Under the pieces are notes generated by a model. It searched no databases and was not told the DNA's origin. It was given only the letters and a program-made list of their open reading frames with translations. Shown here piece after piece: positions 1 through 12,207 of a DNA stretch of 64,000 nucleotides (position 1 is its first letter; each line of letters begins with the position of its first letter). Source of the DNA: Dipylidium caninum (Eukaryota; Platyhelminthes; Cestoda; Cyclophyllidea; Dipylidiidae); the NCBI GenBank assembly GCA_017562135.1, contig QEYB01001398.1, positions 186,001 through 250,000 on the forward strand. Reading direction: 5' to 3'. The position numbers were made by a program, and so were the translations under genes.

Positions 1-1213
1 CGGCCCCGGCCGAGCGCGCGGCTCGGCGCGTCGGTCGGTTCCCTCCGCGCCACGTGCTGTGCGGTGTGACGGCATCGCCCCTTGCGTCACGGGCCTCGCG
101 CCACGCCGGCAACCGCCGGGGCCTGGTTTGCGCGGCTCTTAAGGCCTCCGTCGTGGCAGCAGCACCCCAAAGATTGTGGGGTGCTCCTCCGCGTTCCCTT
201 CGGCGTACCCTTCCACGTCCTCGGCCATCTCCTCGTCCGCCTCCTCGGAGCAGTAGACGCAGCCCACTTACTCAAGCCGATGTGTCCGCCGCAGCGCCCC
301 CGCGTGGACCAGACCGCCGTGGGCGCGATGGCACCTCCTGGCCACCGGCGCACCCTCAAGGGCTGCTGAGGAGTGCGTGCACGAGCGCGGGCAAGTCGGC
401 GTTTTCGTAGCCGAAATTCCCTTGGTTGAGAGTTGACTGTCGATTACACCCCTGATTGCTGTGCACCGACAGTGTGTGTGTGTGTGTTTTGCTTGAAGAG
501 GTCGTCCCGAGTCTGCCGCACGAATGTCCAGTTAACCTTCAATGCGTGCAGAGGCAGAATACTCTCTCGTGTCCACCGACGCTGGCCAGCGACGGGAGGC
601 AGCAGGCGCCCGCCTCCCACGCCTCGCCGGCGACACTCACGACCGCGCGGCTCTGCCGGCGTCCTCTTGCCACTGCGCGGGCCTCGTGGCCTTCAGCCGG
701 AGCCGCTGCGACGGGCACCGCCAGCGCTCCTCCACTGCGCTGCCTTCTCACTCACTGCGGAGACGTTAACAGGCGAGGCAGCGGGAGCAGGCAGACGCTT
801 GGGTCTGTGCGGGAGGCCCGCAGACTGGGATGCAGACGCCCTCACGCCGCCGCCCGGACCTCGCAGGTCGCCCGGCGCGGCTGTCTCGGCCCTCCGGGTC
901 CAGCCTCTCGTGTTACGTCTTCGAGGCGTCGCAGGCGTCATTTGACGCCACAAACCACCTTGTCGTGCCGGCCTCTCGGAGAGGGCTTAGGCTAAGCTAA
1001 GCCAAGTTAAGTTGAGTTAAGGGGAGGGCGGAGGCGGGAGGAGTTGATGTTGGAGGGTGGATGCAACGTGGACGGTCTGGGAAGACGCCATGGAAGACGC
1101 GAAGGCAGAGGGAGAATTATAACAAGCAAGTGGGGCTTTATCCGCCGGAACAGACACGAGGCGCACGCGCCCACGTCCACACGCTCGGGGGCTGCCCACA
1201 CGGGCGCACTTAC

Positions 1214-1215
1214 GC

Positions 1216-1249
<34 letters not shown>
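1214..1249. repeat. (CA)n microsatellite
   Basis: An uninterrupted CA dinucleotide run is followed by imperfect TACGCACACA units up to about 1268. A second, shorter CA run lies at about 1423-1440. Nearby open frames with strings of Thr-His or Cys-Val are translations of this repeat and are not genes. Confidence 0.95.
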
Positions 1250-1251
<2 letters not shown>

Positions 1252-1422
1252 GCACACATACGCACACGCCAAATGACGGCATCGCGACGTTTGGCAGTCA
1301 GCCAATGAGGCGGCGGTTTGGCGGCCACGTCAAGGTCACGCGCTCTGCTGCTCGCTCTCCCGCGCTCTCTCGCCTCCTCCCTTGGCAGCCTGGTCTTGCG
1401 CTAGCCAACTTGAAAAAGTCGC

Positions 1423-1440
1423 TCACACACACACACACAC
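1423..1440. repeat. (CA)n microsatellite, short
   Basis: About nine CA units, some 170 bp downstream of the larger CA tract. No coding context. Confidence 0.9.
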
Positions 1441-4400
1441 GCAGGCGCAGCTGCAGAGTCTGGCGCTTTGTTGATTTGTGCAGCGCGAGTGAAAAGAGTG
1501 GAACCGGGGGCGACACAGCGAGGCCATCCTCATTAGCATGTCGGATGAGCCCGTTGCCGGTGTTCCTCTCCGCCGCCCTCTCGTGGCGGCTGCTGCAGCG
1601 ACGGTCGCGGTGGCTGCGACTTCAAAGGCGCCGGGGCTGGACGGAGGCCGGCAACGCCTGACGGAGGTGCAGCCCAGGCTCGGGCCTATCGAGGGGGCCC
1701 ACGTGTCTGGAGACAGGGGGGTGAAAAGTGCCTCGGTCAGGCCAATCTCCTCCCCGCTGATGAATGCCTAGTTACGACACCTGAAGATGAGACGAGGAGC
1801 AACTGCCGCCAGCTGACCGCAGACCGAATCACGTCTACAGGCCGTGTTCCCGGCTAGAGGCGGGGCGGAGAGATGGGCTTCTCACGGACGGACTGACGAG
1901 GAGTATTTCCCCTCAAATATCAGGAGGGCAAACAGGCTGGCATGACTTTGGGATGTTGGGAATTAAGTGTCTTGTTGCGTGGATCAGCCTATTTAAGGGT
2001 CGGCAGTCCACGAAACGTCCGCGTGTGTCCGCGGATAACTGGGCCTCTCGGAGCTAATTTGGCCCTGGGGAGGAGCGACGCATCGGCCGGAGACGCCTCC
2101 TCGTCTCTTTACCTCCCAGGAGGGCGTCCCGAGAGCACGAGGCTGCTTCCGTCCGCGGCGAGGCGAGAAAAGCCGGTCGGTCGCGCCGGATCGCCTGCCA
2201 CAGTCGTCCGCGGGCGTGCAGTCCTCGATTCACTGGTCGACTGTCGTTCGACGAAGGACGCTGAGGCTGGCGGTAGCCCATTTGCAGCGACAGGCAGCCC
2301 AGCAGACCAAAGGGCGGCGGAGAGGGGAGTCTGAGCTGTCAAGCGGTGTCGCTCGTCAGTAGCAAACGAGGCCCGCCGCCCTTCCACCGCGCCTGCCCTC
2401 CCCGCCCCGCCAGATGTTGAAAAGAGTGACAAGTTTTTCGCGGCTCTGTGCCCCGTTGGGTCTCCCTCGCGAAGACGGCCCGACAGAGCGCAGAGCCGCC
2501 TCTGCCAGCGCCACGGGGGGATACGCGAAGGCCTCACTGTTGTGCTGGCGTCCGGGAATTAATGGGCAACCGACTGTGTGCCAATTTGATTTTATAATCT
2601 TCTGAACTGGCTCAGAGGCTCCACCATCCCAAGTTGTGTGAATTTCTCGCGCAGGAATTGGCGCCATTTGCCCTGCCAGAAGCGAGCTTGCCGAGCCGAT
2701 TGGGCAGAAGCGACGCCCGTTTCGGCATTGCGGTTGAGAGAAGGGACTCGTCCACCTGCGGGCCCTCCGCTTCCCTCTAGTGTCGCCAGGCACTTCCGCC
2801 TGGTGGCGACGCCCTCGTGCCTCGGTGGCGACGAGGCAAAATGCCTGCCTCGGGTGAGCTCTCACACCGGAGGAGAGGAAAGTGCCTCTCCGGCCACCGC
2901 GTAGCCGCTGTGCGTTCCAACGAAAGGCGACTGTTCGTGGAGTGTGGCCCGACGCGTGGCGCTCAGCGGAGACGGATTGTGCCAACAGCGTCGGCGTCTC
3001 GCAAGCCCTCCAGATGTGCATGGTGACCGGAACGGCGTCCGGGTCGGGGAACGGGCAACAAATGTTGTCTCGGTGGAGCTAAGTGGAGTCAGGGCTCATG
3101 TGCAGTTATGCCGTCTCCACCCGGCCATACCCGGAGACAAAACGCTTGGAAAGAGCACTAGGCAATTTCAAGTCGCCCTCGGACCGCGAATCGGCAGTCT
3201 CAGTCAGTAGAGACGCCGACTGCCCGGCTCCGATGGCCAGACGAACACACCACGACCGCGGCATGTGTGCGTGTGGTCAGCTCCACCGCCTCCCGTCTCG
3301 GAGGTCGGTCCTTTGCCTTGACGGTGTTGCGGGTCGGCGTGCACCCCCGGGGTGCACCCGCAAACCACCGCCTTTTTGCGTTTTTCAGGGCCGCGCACCG
3401 CTGGGACGGGGCCCTGAAGACGACAGTCATTTCGGCGGCGCCCTCGTCCCACCCCGCCACGCATTCCATCTCTCTCAGGCCCAACTGCTCCGCCAACGGG
3501 GCCGCCTGCCTGACTGCCGGGGGCATGCAGAGTATCAACACGGAACGGCAGTCAAGGCGAGAGCCGCGGGTGCCGGTTAGATGACCGCGATTAGGCGGGA
3601 GGGAGGGCGAGTCCCGGCTGCGGCCCTGTAAATAGGGAAACCGCGGTGCAGAATTGCGCTAACCCCGTGAGGCTGCTGCATCTTTCAAGCCAAGTGTTTA
3701 CCGAGGAGAGGCTTTGGCTCGCGGAGGCATCACCTCGTGGCAGTGCACCCTCCTTATTTACCTAGCTACCGCCGAACACCTCGCCTCCGCCAAGGCACCG
3801 CCACGTCCGACCGTTAGGCGAACGTTCTCTTAAGGGGTACCGACTATAGCGACGGCACTTTTAAACAGAGCTAATGCCAAACCAGCATCGTGTGGAAGAG
3901 CAGTTTAAGAGGGTTAAATACGCCACCCCAAGGCGTACGAGAGAAATGCACTCGGCTAGGCGTGAGTCGCGGGAAATATGGCATCGCCGTGGGAAAGTAC
4001 AGCCAGCCGATGGGGTGTGTACTACGCGCAAAGGCGGTTGAAGCGCCCATCCATTGCGACGTGAGGCAGGGGGGAGCGGGTGGGCAGAAGAAGTACACGG
4101 GTTAAGAGGTACCACCGGTGCATCACTCCATCGCCCATAATAACCGGGTTGAGTGCTTTTGCGAGGAGGCTGCCAAGGCCCGGCGTGCGATGGCTCTTGC
4201 AATTGCGCGGCTCAGCCACATGCTCTCCACCGGGCTGCTTCGCTTGACGTCCCCCACATTGCACGACTTGCCGACAACGTGTCAGAAGGGCCGGAATTGC
4301 AGGGAGACAAACTACAGCCAAAATATCTTTTGGCCGATTTCATTTCACAAGGCGATAGTCTGCCCAACTCGTTCGCGTGGCTCGCATTTAGCCCGTCGTA

Positions 4401-7400
4401 GAGAGATCGCCTCCGCATAGCAGTAACTGCGCTATTTACGATAGTCTCATCATGCCTGTACGTTCCGCATTCTGTATACGATTGTAATAGTGGGCAACCA
4501 AAGACATTGCTGCATCTTAGACTGCTTTCTGCGATGGTCGGATATACCCCAAACACGTCCACCTAGCAGTGCTACTTATATGTTGTAAGTAGCATGTTAT
4601 TATCCATTTGAGTTAACGATTAGCAGAAAAGGGGATGCGTTACGGAGCACAAAGGGCGCATTCAAAAAGGGGGCCATCAGCACGGCAAAATGAGCATTTT
4701 TGCGGTGGCGGTGGACTCCTTCCACGAGTAATTCGGATGGAAAAGTCCTGTGGTCCCGCCAAATTGACACGGTCGCCACATAGGACGCCGATTAGAACAA
4801 TCGCTGAAATAAGCAGGAAGACACAAAGACAGTGACATTTTAATCGTTCTACGTATAAATTTTGCCATCCGATGAGATCTTGGGAGAAGAGTGTAAGGCA
4901 GGCCGGTTGCGGCAAGACTCGCTTCGGCGAAGGCGAGAGAAAAGTATGTCCACAGGCGCTAGTCTCGAAGGGGTTGAAATGGCGCGAACAACTGCACTTC
5001 TTACTAAGGGGGGCCATCATCGGCAACGTCCTTGAGCCCCACACGCCAATCGGCCGAAGCGGAATCGAATGGCAGACTGCGGGTCCGCATTTCCGCCTCC
5101 ACCTGACAGACGACGTGTCCAGCGGGGATCCCGTCCGGTAAACCTCTGGTCGGCGATTTTGCGTCGACTCCGGGGCTCCCACCAAGAACTTTGAAGTCTA
5201 TTCTTTCCGTTTAGTTGCAGACGCATTTGTGTGGCGATTTGCAACCACCCGCGGCTCGGCACCTTCAGCACTGTCGTGGGGAATGCGGTCGGACAGGCTT
5301 CGCGATAGACTGCTTGGGGCACAAGGCGGCATCCAGCCTCGGGACGTGTCTGAGAAGCGCAAGTGGACAGTGGATCGCGGCTCAGGGGTCTTTCGCCGAC
5401 AGCCGATCTTCATGGCCACGCAGTTGTAGAAGAACACTTGCGATCTCAGCGTTAATACCGCTATAGAGCGAAGAAAGGCATTCGTCGCGCCTTCCCACGG
5501 TCAGTGCGCGTCTTCAGAGGGCGTTTTCGCCGTCTTTTCGGTCGGAGCGGTGAATTACAGCAGCGTTTTCCGCTCTGCCGACCAGCGAGACTGCAGTCCA
5601 TGCTGCGCAACGGGCAATGGACGAGACCCACGTTGTGGCGTCGGAGCTGCACGAGGCAGTCAGATGTGAATGTGATGGAGGAGAGGCGCAGCCAACCGTC
5701 GAACAATGCGGGTGGAGTCGGATAACGCGACCTCGGAGCAATGCGGGCGGAAGATTCGCTCAACCAGCAGCCTTCAACTTGTCCCCACGTGCCTTGCGAA
5801 CGTTCCGCCTCCAGCTGCGAGCCGAGAAACGGTTAAACGCTTCCATCGCCCCACGAATGTGGGTGTTGGACACGGGAGGCGTGAAAGCTGGCTCCTCGGG
5901 GGCGGTGAAATCGGAGGTGAAAGAGAGCGCAGGCGGACGGTGGACAGTGAGGATCGCTCGAGCTCGACGGAGGAGCGTGGACTCGTGCCTACACCGCGAC
6001 GGAGGAGGGCGACCCACCCACTCCTGCCTTCGCCAGTCGTTGAAAGCTCTGAAGTTGTCCTCCGGACGGGAGCAGCGTCGCTGGGTGGCGATATTTCGCC
6101 TCTACCGAGCGGAGCATGGAGCGGAGGCGGGTGGAGCTGGTGAGCGCCTGATTAGGGCGAATGGCCATCCGCACCGCGTGCTCGGGCTGGCACCGCAGGG
6201 TGTCCGGGGTCGCCTTGTGCCTCGCCTGGCGCCCAGGAGACAGCAAAGTGGATTTTGGCTTCCAAGAAGTGCCTCTGGTTAGAAGACGACAGGCGGGAGG
6301 AGCTCAGTGCAGGCGGTTAGCCAGTCAACGGACCGTAGGCCCAGAAAATCCGACTAATCGTCTCTGTGCTGCCTGTCAGTCGTGGTGATGCTGCGGAAGT
6401 GACCAGTCCCATCGCCCGACCAGTGTTGAACCAGCGCCGTCGTGCCTGCGTCGGCACGGTGCTCCCCGCGGAGGGTCTTATCGCATCATCAGGGACGCCT
6501 CGTGAGGGCGCAGTGGAGCCGTCTTCGCACCGGAACAGGTGCGGAGGGACAGTGGATGTTGAGACCTGCGTTGTGCGACGGAAGCGGTCGCGGACCCAGT
6601 GGTCCTCTGACTGACGGTTTCTGCAGTCGGGACTTAAAGGCCCAGTGGAATTGGGGCACAGTTGGTGCTGCGGGCCGTCGGGCTTGGCAGGGCTTCCGCG
6701 AGTCGCCTTCTCCGCGTGGTGCTGTCGTCGTCTCGGGGTCGCGACTGTCGCGTGTCAGTCGCACTGAGCCACGCAGGCTGCTGACCTGAACGGCGTCGTG
6801 TCAGATTGAAAGAGGGCAAACAAGCCCCAACACGCGGCGGACCGGCCCTCGGTCGCTCCATGCTGTCCGCTCCGCATTGTGCGCACACGCAGAGACGGAG
6901 ACGGAGACGCGGACGGGGAGACAGGCGGAGAGCCCAAAAAACAAAGGCGACGCGCGGCTCAGAAGTCCTTCGACGCCTCATCCTGCAGCGCCTCAAAACG
7001 CGTGGGTGTTGATTCGTGCAGCAGATGATCGCATCGAGGCGGACTCCGTGAGGACGCAGAGGGCTTCGAGCGGGCGCGGGCGGTCGATGTGGTCGACGCC
7101 CACCGTGCTCGCCTTCAGGGCACAAAAAACGAATTGTTGGAAGCGCAACCACCGAACCACCGACAAGCGCCGGTGGGCACGAGGCGGAGGCGCCGAGGGG
7201 TGTGGACGGACTCTGCGTCCAATGGCCGGGGATTCGACGTCGTGAAGGCTGGCGTCGCCTTCCCCGCCTCCTCCTCCTCCTTCCACCAGGGGGAGGACGA
7301 CTGCTTCTGCTTGGGGCAGAGCCCTGGAAGCGCCCGAATGGGTAAGTGAGAAGAGGAAGAGGGGGAAGAGAGTGGACACAGTCGGCGGTCTGACTCGCCT

Positions 7401-8082
7401 TCATGCGTCCGGTGCGCTCGGGAGCGGGTGTGGAATGTCGTTTAGCCGCTTCGACGGGGAAGACTGCCAGCGATAGCCTGACTCGCCCTCGCGCCCACCG
7501 ACTGCCACCGGGGCGCCACGACACTATTGCGACTGGCAAATCGCCTTCTTCTCCCTTCTCTACGCCCGCCATGGCGATGGACGGACCCCTTGGCCGCGCC
7601 CACCCGCCTGCCCACGCCCGGCGCTCCTCTCAGCGCCGCCTCGGACGCCCACACACCCTGAGTGGAGAGTAGCCCGCCGAGGTGGGATCGTGTTCGGCGG
7701 AGGCGCGGAGCGAGCACAATTGGCTCCACGACTAGGGACTGCGAGTTCCCCGGACGCCCCGCCTTCGGACATGGCTCCAGCCGCTTGGCTCCGCAGTACA
7801 CTCCAAACTGGCGCCGCGACGAGGGGGCTGCGACGTCAAACGACCGTGACGACCGTGGCGAGAAGACGAGGCAGCGCCGGCTCGGAGCGGCCGAGATCCG
7901 GTCCACCCACGCGGCTGGCGGTGACGGCGACGGCGACGACCGTTGACCACTGGCCCGACGGGCGCGCGGCACGCGGCCTTTCGACCTTGGGGCATCTCAT
8001 CGCGGCGGTCGTCCCGACCTCAGCTCCAGGTGTCGTGAGCACGACTCGGCGGCTCTGCAGGCACTCGGTCGGCGCCCGGGCA

Positions 8083-8352
8083 ATGGACGATGTGAAGTAT
8101 ATCGAGTTCGCGCGAAATGTCTTCATTCACAACACCCTCGTCTACCACGAGCAGTTCAGCGAACTGCTCTACCTCCTCACCCACTGCACCGCCTACGTGA
8201 GGTTGCACAACTCCAAAATCTACATCGAGAGGTTGCCCTACAGCGTCCTGCCCACCTTCATGCAACAGCTGGAGTTCTCCAACTTCCTCCTCCTTCGCCT
8301 CAGACGCGTCGAGGAGGATTGTTACACGGCGGTGCTTCAGCCGCTGGACTGA
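8083..8352 (+). CDS. Unidentified protein, probable last exon
   Basis: I do not recognise the family. From the ATG the frame gives 89 residues ending in TGA, starting MDDVKYIEFARN and including KIYIERLPYSVLPTF. Codon use is strongly coding-like: third positions are mostly C or G, and the composition is balanced (many Leu, Phe, Tyr, Ile), unlike the Arg/Pro-rich noise around it. The frame stays open far upstream, and a good acceptor (CTCTGCAG, ending about 8060) lies just before the ATG. This may therefore be the 3' exon of a longer gene, the upstream exons of which I could not find. Predicted largely helical, with no signal peptide. Sequence after the stop is pyrimidine-rich 3' flank. Confidence 0.5.
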   Translation: MDDVKYIEFARNVFIHNTLVYHEQFSELLYLLTHCTAYVRLHNSKIYIERLPYSVLPTFMQQLEFSNFLLLRLRRVEEDCYTAVLQPLD

Positions 8353-11300
8353 CAGCGTCTCGTCTTCCCTCGCCCCCGCCCCCCCTCCCCTCTGCCGCAC
8401 TCTTGACATTGTCCTCTTCTTCTCCAAGAAACGCCAACCAAAAGTGGTGTGCTCCCCGATGTGGGGGTTGGAGATGACAGTAGCCGTGGGCTGGCGAACT
8501 GTGCGTCGGCACCTCGGCGGCCATTGAGGCGGGCGGTGGTTGGGTCCGCTTTCCCAGACAGGTTGGGGCTCCAGTGGTTGACAAAGTGATTCGGTCGTGG
8601 TCCTGAGGCGGGGAAAGACGCCTTTTCGAAAATTTACACCGTGCCTCGGGATTCTTCATTGGGCAGCCTCGCGGGACGACAAGAGGGAAAAGGAGCGATG
8701 CGGAGCGTCATGACGTGGGTCAAAGCGTAGGGGGCCTTGTCGTCTGCCCCGCAGTGGAGGTGGACGCACCGGTCCGACAGGCTGCAATCGGAAGGGAGGG
8801 CGCCGCACCATACTCGGAAATGGCGGCGCTGAGCACCTTGCGGGTCGGGGGTGTCAGCGGGCTGGTGGACGGTCGAGTCGTACAGCGCCAGACCGGTCGG
8901 TCGACCGGTGGCTCGAGAGAAGGCCAGGCTGCCAACTACCGTCTGAGTCTGCTTTCTCACTGGCAGGCGTCGACTCCGACCAGTGCCACTTCAACCGCTT
9001 CGGTTGGACTTCCGCGTGTCCTCCGCGGTAGTTGGAGTCGGTGGAAGAGTTCAGCGAGAGACCGCACGTCGAGAGGCACACCGGAGCACCCTATTTTGGG
9101 ATTTTAGTTTAAGCAACTGTCACGTGCACACCACCCGCCGAAGGTGCCTACCCGAAACCCCTGCGGAGGTGCACGAAATCGTCGAGCCAACCGCGACGCC
9201 GGGAGCCCAGGGAGGTTGAAAGGGACCACCGCAGTTGGAGCCCCCAAGTCCTCGCTCCCGGCCGCCCAAATTGTGCTGAAGTGAGAGGAGGAGGCAGTGG
9301 TGGGTAGCAGGAGCGGCCCGTTTTCTCCTGGCAAAGATTTTATTCTTGCGTGGCGGTCGCGTTGGCTGTCTCGCTGACCCGAGCCCGTCTAGACGCCTTT
9401 GCAGGCCGGGCATTTGCCCATCCCCGACCGAGAGACCGGCGGGATGTCATGTCTCGCCTCGGACGGCCGTCCAGCCTCACTAACACGATGCGGCGTCGCC
9501 GTAAGTCCCCGGACACCGACGTCGACCACGTCCGGCCACATCCGCTCCACGAGTCCGAAGTGAAATCGTCAGCCGGACGGTGGGTCGGGCGACGCCCCCG
9601 AGGGCAAAGGCTGACCACGAGATGGCATGGGGAAAGACATAAGGGCGAATGGCGTTTCAAACGCCTCCGGAGCGGAGTAGAGCCCTGGCACTGCGGCGGC
9701 GAGGAACGCTCGAGGCCTCGTTACGGCGTCCGTCGGGCGGAATCAGGGCGGGAGGAAAGCGCCACGGAGGGGAAGCCGCCCTCGAAGTTGGAGGTTGAAA
9801 GGCGCTCGGCGACGACGACGAAGTCGTGGGGGGAGAGGGAGGAGAGGGGGGCGGTGATTTTTCAAAGTTAATGCACGAGTGAAACTGGGAAACGTGGTCG
9901 CCGCAGCCGAAGAGCTGATCTTCTCCCCACGCCTCACTCTCGAATTCCAGGCACCTGACGGAGGAGATTTCGCGTTGGGCAGCGGTCTGCGACAGACCGC
10001 TGGCCTCTTCCTGGGTGTGGCTGAGGCGTCGGCGCCACTGGCGGACGCGAGTTCACCGCCAACGGATGCCACTCACTTCACCACCAAGTCAACTATTCCA
10101 CCGGGGATACGAGTCAGAGCATTCCGACGCGCCGCTGGACGACTTCGCGCTGTTCGCGGACACACATCGTCGCCGTCAAGCGGCGTGGCGCCGGGGAGAG
10201 GCGCTCACCTGGACTCAGCACGGCGTGGGAGAGGAAAGCGCCAACGCTCTCACTGAGGTGGCGCGTCCACGTGGCCGCTGGACGAAGAGGTTGGGGCGGA
10301 GGACGCCAGGCATGAGTGGAAGACAGCGCAACCGCTCTGGCGCCCTTCCGAAGCGGTCGGAGGGGCGTCCGGGGCATTTGACCGTCCCTGAGGGGAGACG
10401 CGCTCGACCATGGGGGAAAAGGGGGGCGGACGCCTTGGGGCGCGACGAGGGGCGGGGAGTGCGAGGTTCGGTTTGCCCACTTTCGCGCCTCCGCCCAGCC
10501 GCCACTGCGAAATCAGGTCGCCAACGACTGATTGCGCGGCGCAGCTGATCATCGTCGTCCTCGGAGAGCCGACGCGGGGCAAAACGTGGCCTCTCCACAC
10601 CGTCTACTCGCTCAACCGCCTCTGCTGATGCCCGCGGCCGAGCTGCCCTCCTCCGCCCCCAGCCGCTCCGCCGAAACGGCGGGTTGGCCAAAACGTGGAG
10701 CGCGTTCGCGGGATGGCAGATTCGTCTGTGTAGTGAGGGAAATGTTGAGGAACTCAGTTCCAAGTATTGTCGGTCGGTCGGTCGGTCGGAGTACTAACAA
10801 AGCGACATCCACACACGGAGACGCATGTCTTGCTCAGATGTGATTTTTGGACACCAAATTACCGGCCGAGGCAAACGAATGTCACCGTGCCTCTACGCGC
10901 CTCTGTCCTCTCAGCAGGAGACGTCGAGTTCCCAGCTGCGTTGGTTGCAGTTTCAACCGCATGGACTGATGTCCAGGACGGTGTGGGGAGTGTCTCGGAC
11001 TGTCCCGTGAAGCGTCTGAGGAATGTGGACTGATCTCGTTCGACGCCTTCGTGGCCCATCCACGCTGTCGGGTCGGTGCGACGCATCGGCGCTGCACGAC
11101 GGCAGCCAGCAGCTTCTCCAAGTGACACCTCCGAAGATCTTAGAGAAAGGGGGGAGGGGGGGTTGAAATCCTCACTCCACACCCCCAAATAGCAGACTGT
11201 GCGTCTCGTCCCCGCTCCTCCTCCCTCCTTCCACACGCGCATCTCCTCGGTGGTCTCAAAGAAGAGCTTCACAAGAAAGGATGCAGCCACTGAAGCAGGT

Positions 11301-12207
11301 GGAGAACAATCGGCGCGGCTAATTCGGGAGTCGATGCGGGTGCATGTGACCGCCCTTCAGCCAAGAGTCCTTCCGCCTCTGAAGGACCTCACCGCCCCGG
11401 TGCGCCAACCCACCCGCCGACGGGCTGTCATCCGCAAACTGGACGTCGCACAGCGCCAACATTCGCCCGGCCTCACACACAGCGGCTTGTCGACATCCGC
11501 CCGCAACCAAACCAACCTCTCACGCAACTGGGTGGAATGCGCGAGATGACCTGGGACCATGCGTCGCTGCATTGGTGATCAACTGGAGGACATCGCAGCC
11601 GAGGAATCCGATTCTCGCCCTCAACACCATGCTGAAGGGTGGCCGTCCAAACCTAACTCACCTCCGGCCTTTTTCGACGCCTCGACAACGGCTCGGCATC
11701 ACCCCGCCTCTCCGCGAATGTCCGTCCGGTCACCACGAGTGGTGCAGCTTCCTGCATGCATTCCATGCTTTTGTGACCGTTGGAGCGGTAGTCTGAGAGG
11801 TGTGTGGAATGCTTCTCCAATCAGACAGCCTTCCACTTATCGCACAAGAACGAGAAGAGCCGACAGTCCGTCGTCTAGGGACAACGTCCGAGAGTCTGCG
11901 AAGCGAGACTAACGAAACTGAGAGCAACGAAAAGTCCCCAAGCCCGCCCCCCTACCCTCCGTGGCAAAATTCAGGGATATAAACGATTCAACCGGTGGTA
12001 AAGAATACCTTTCAATGGATCTCGGTAAGGCGGCAACGCTGCTTTGTTACGAAGCCAAGAGGCAATTAGAGCCGAACATTAACGAAAGTTCGTGCGAGCA
12101 GCCTGTCGATTCCCACTGAATCCTTTAAGGCAGTTCAGGTGGAAAGTGGTGATAAAAGTGAGAATTTTACTCTGAAAGCAACAGTACAAAGAAGGCAGGC
12201 GGGGACC
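8353..12207. other. GC-rich intergenic region, becoming AT-richer at the right end
   Basis: No gene is supported here. Open frames occur on both strands in overlapping sets and lack recognisable domains. A GGTC tetranucleotide run sits near 10770-10789. Base composition shifts towards AT at about 11.9 kb, just before the 3' end of POLDIP2. Confidence 0.5.

Larger units (their letters stand above)
1..8082. other. GC-rich region without a recognisable gene
   Basis: This stretch is GC- and CpG-rich and has overlapping open frames on both strands, as expected by chance in such composition. None of the translations shows a domain I recognise, and the frames are rich in Arg, Pro, Ala and Ser. It holds two CA microsatellites, listed separately. 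Unrecognised exons of the gene ending at 8352 may lie near its right edge. Confidence 0.5.
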
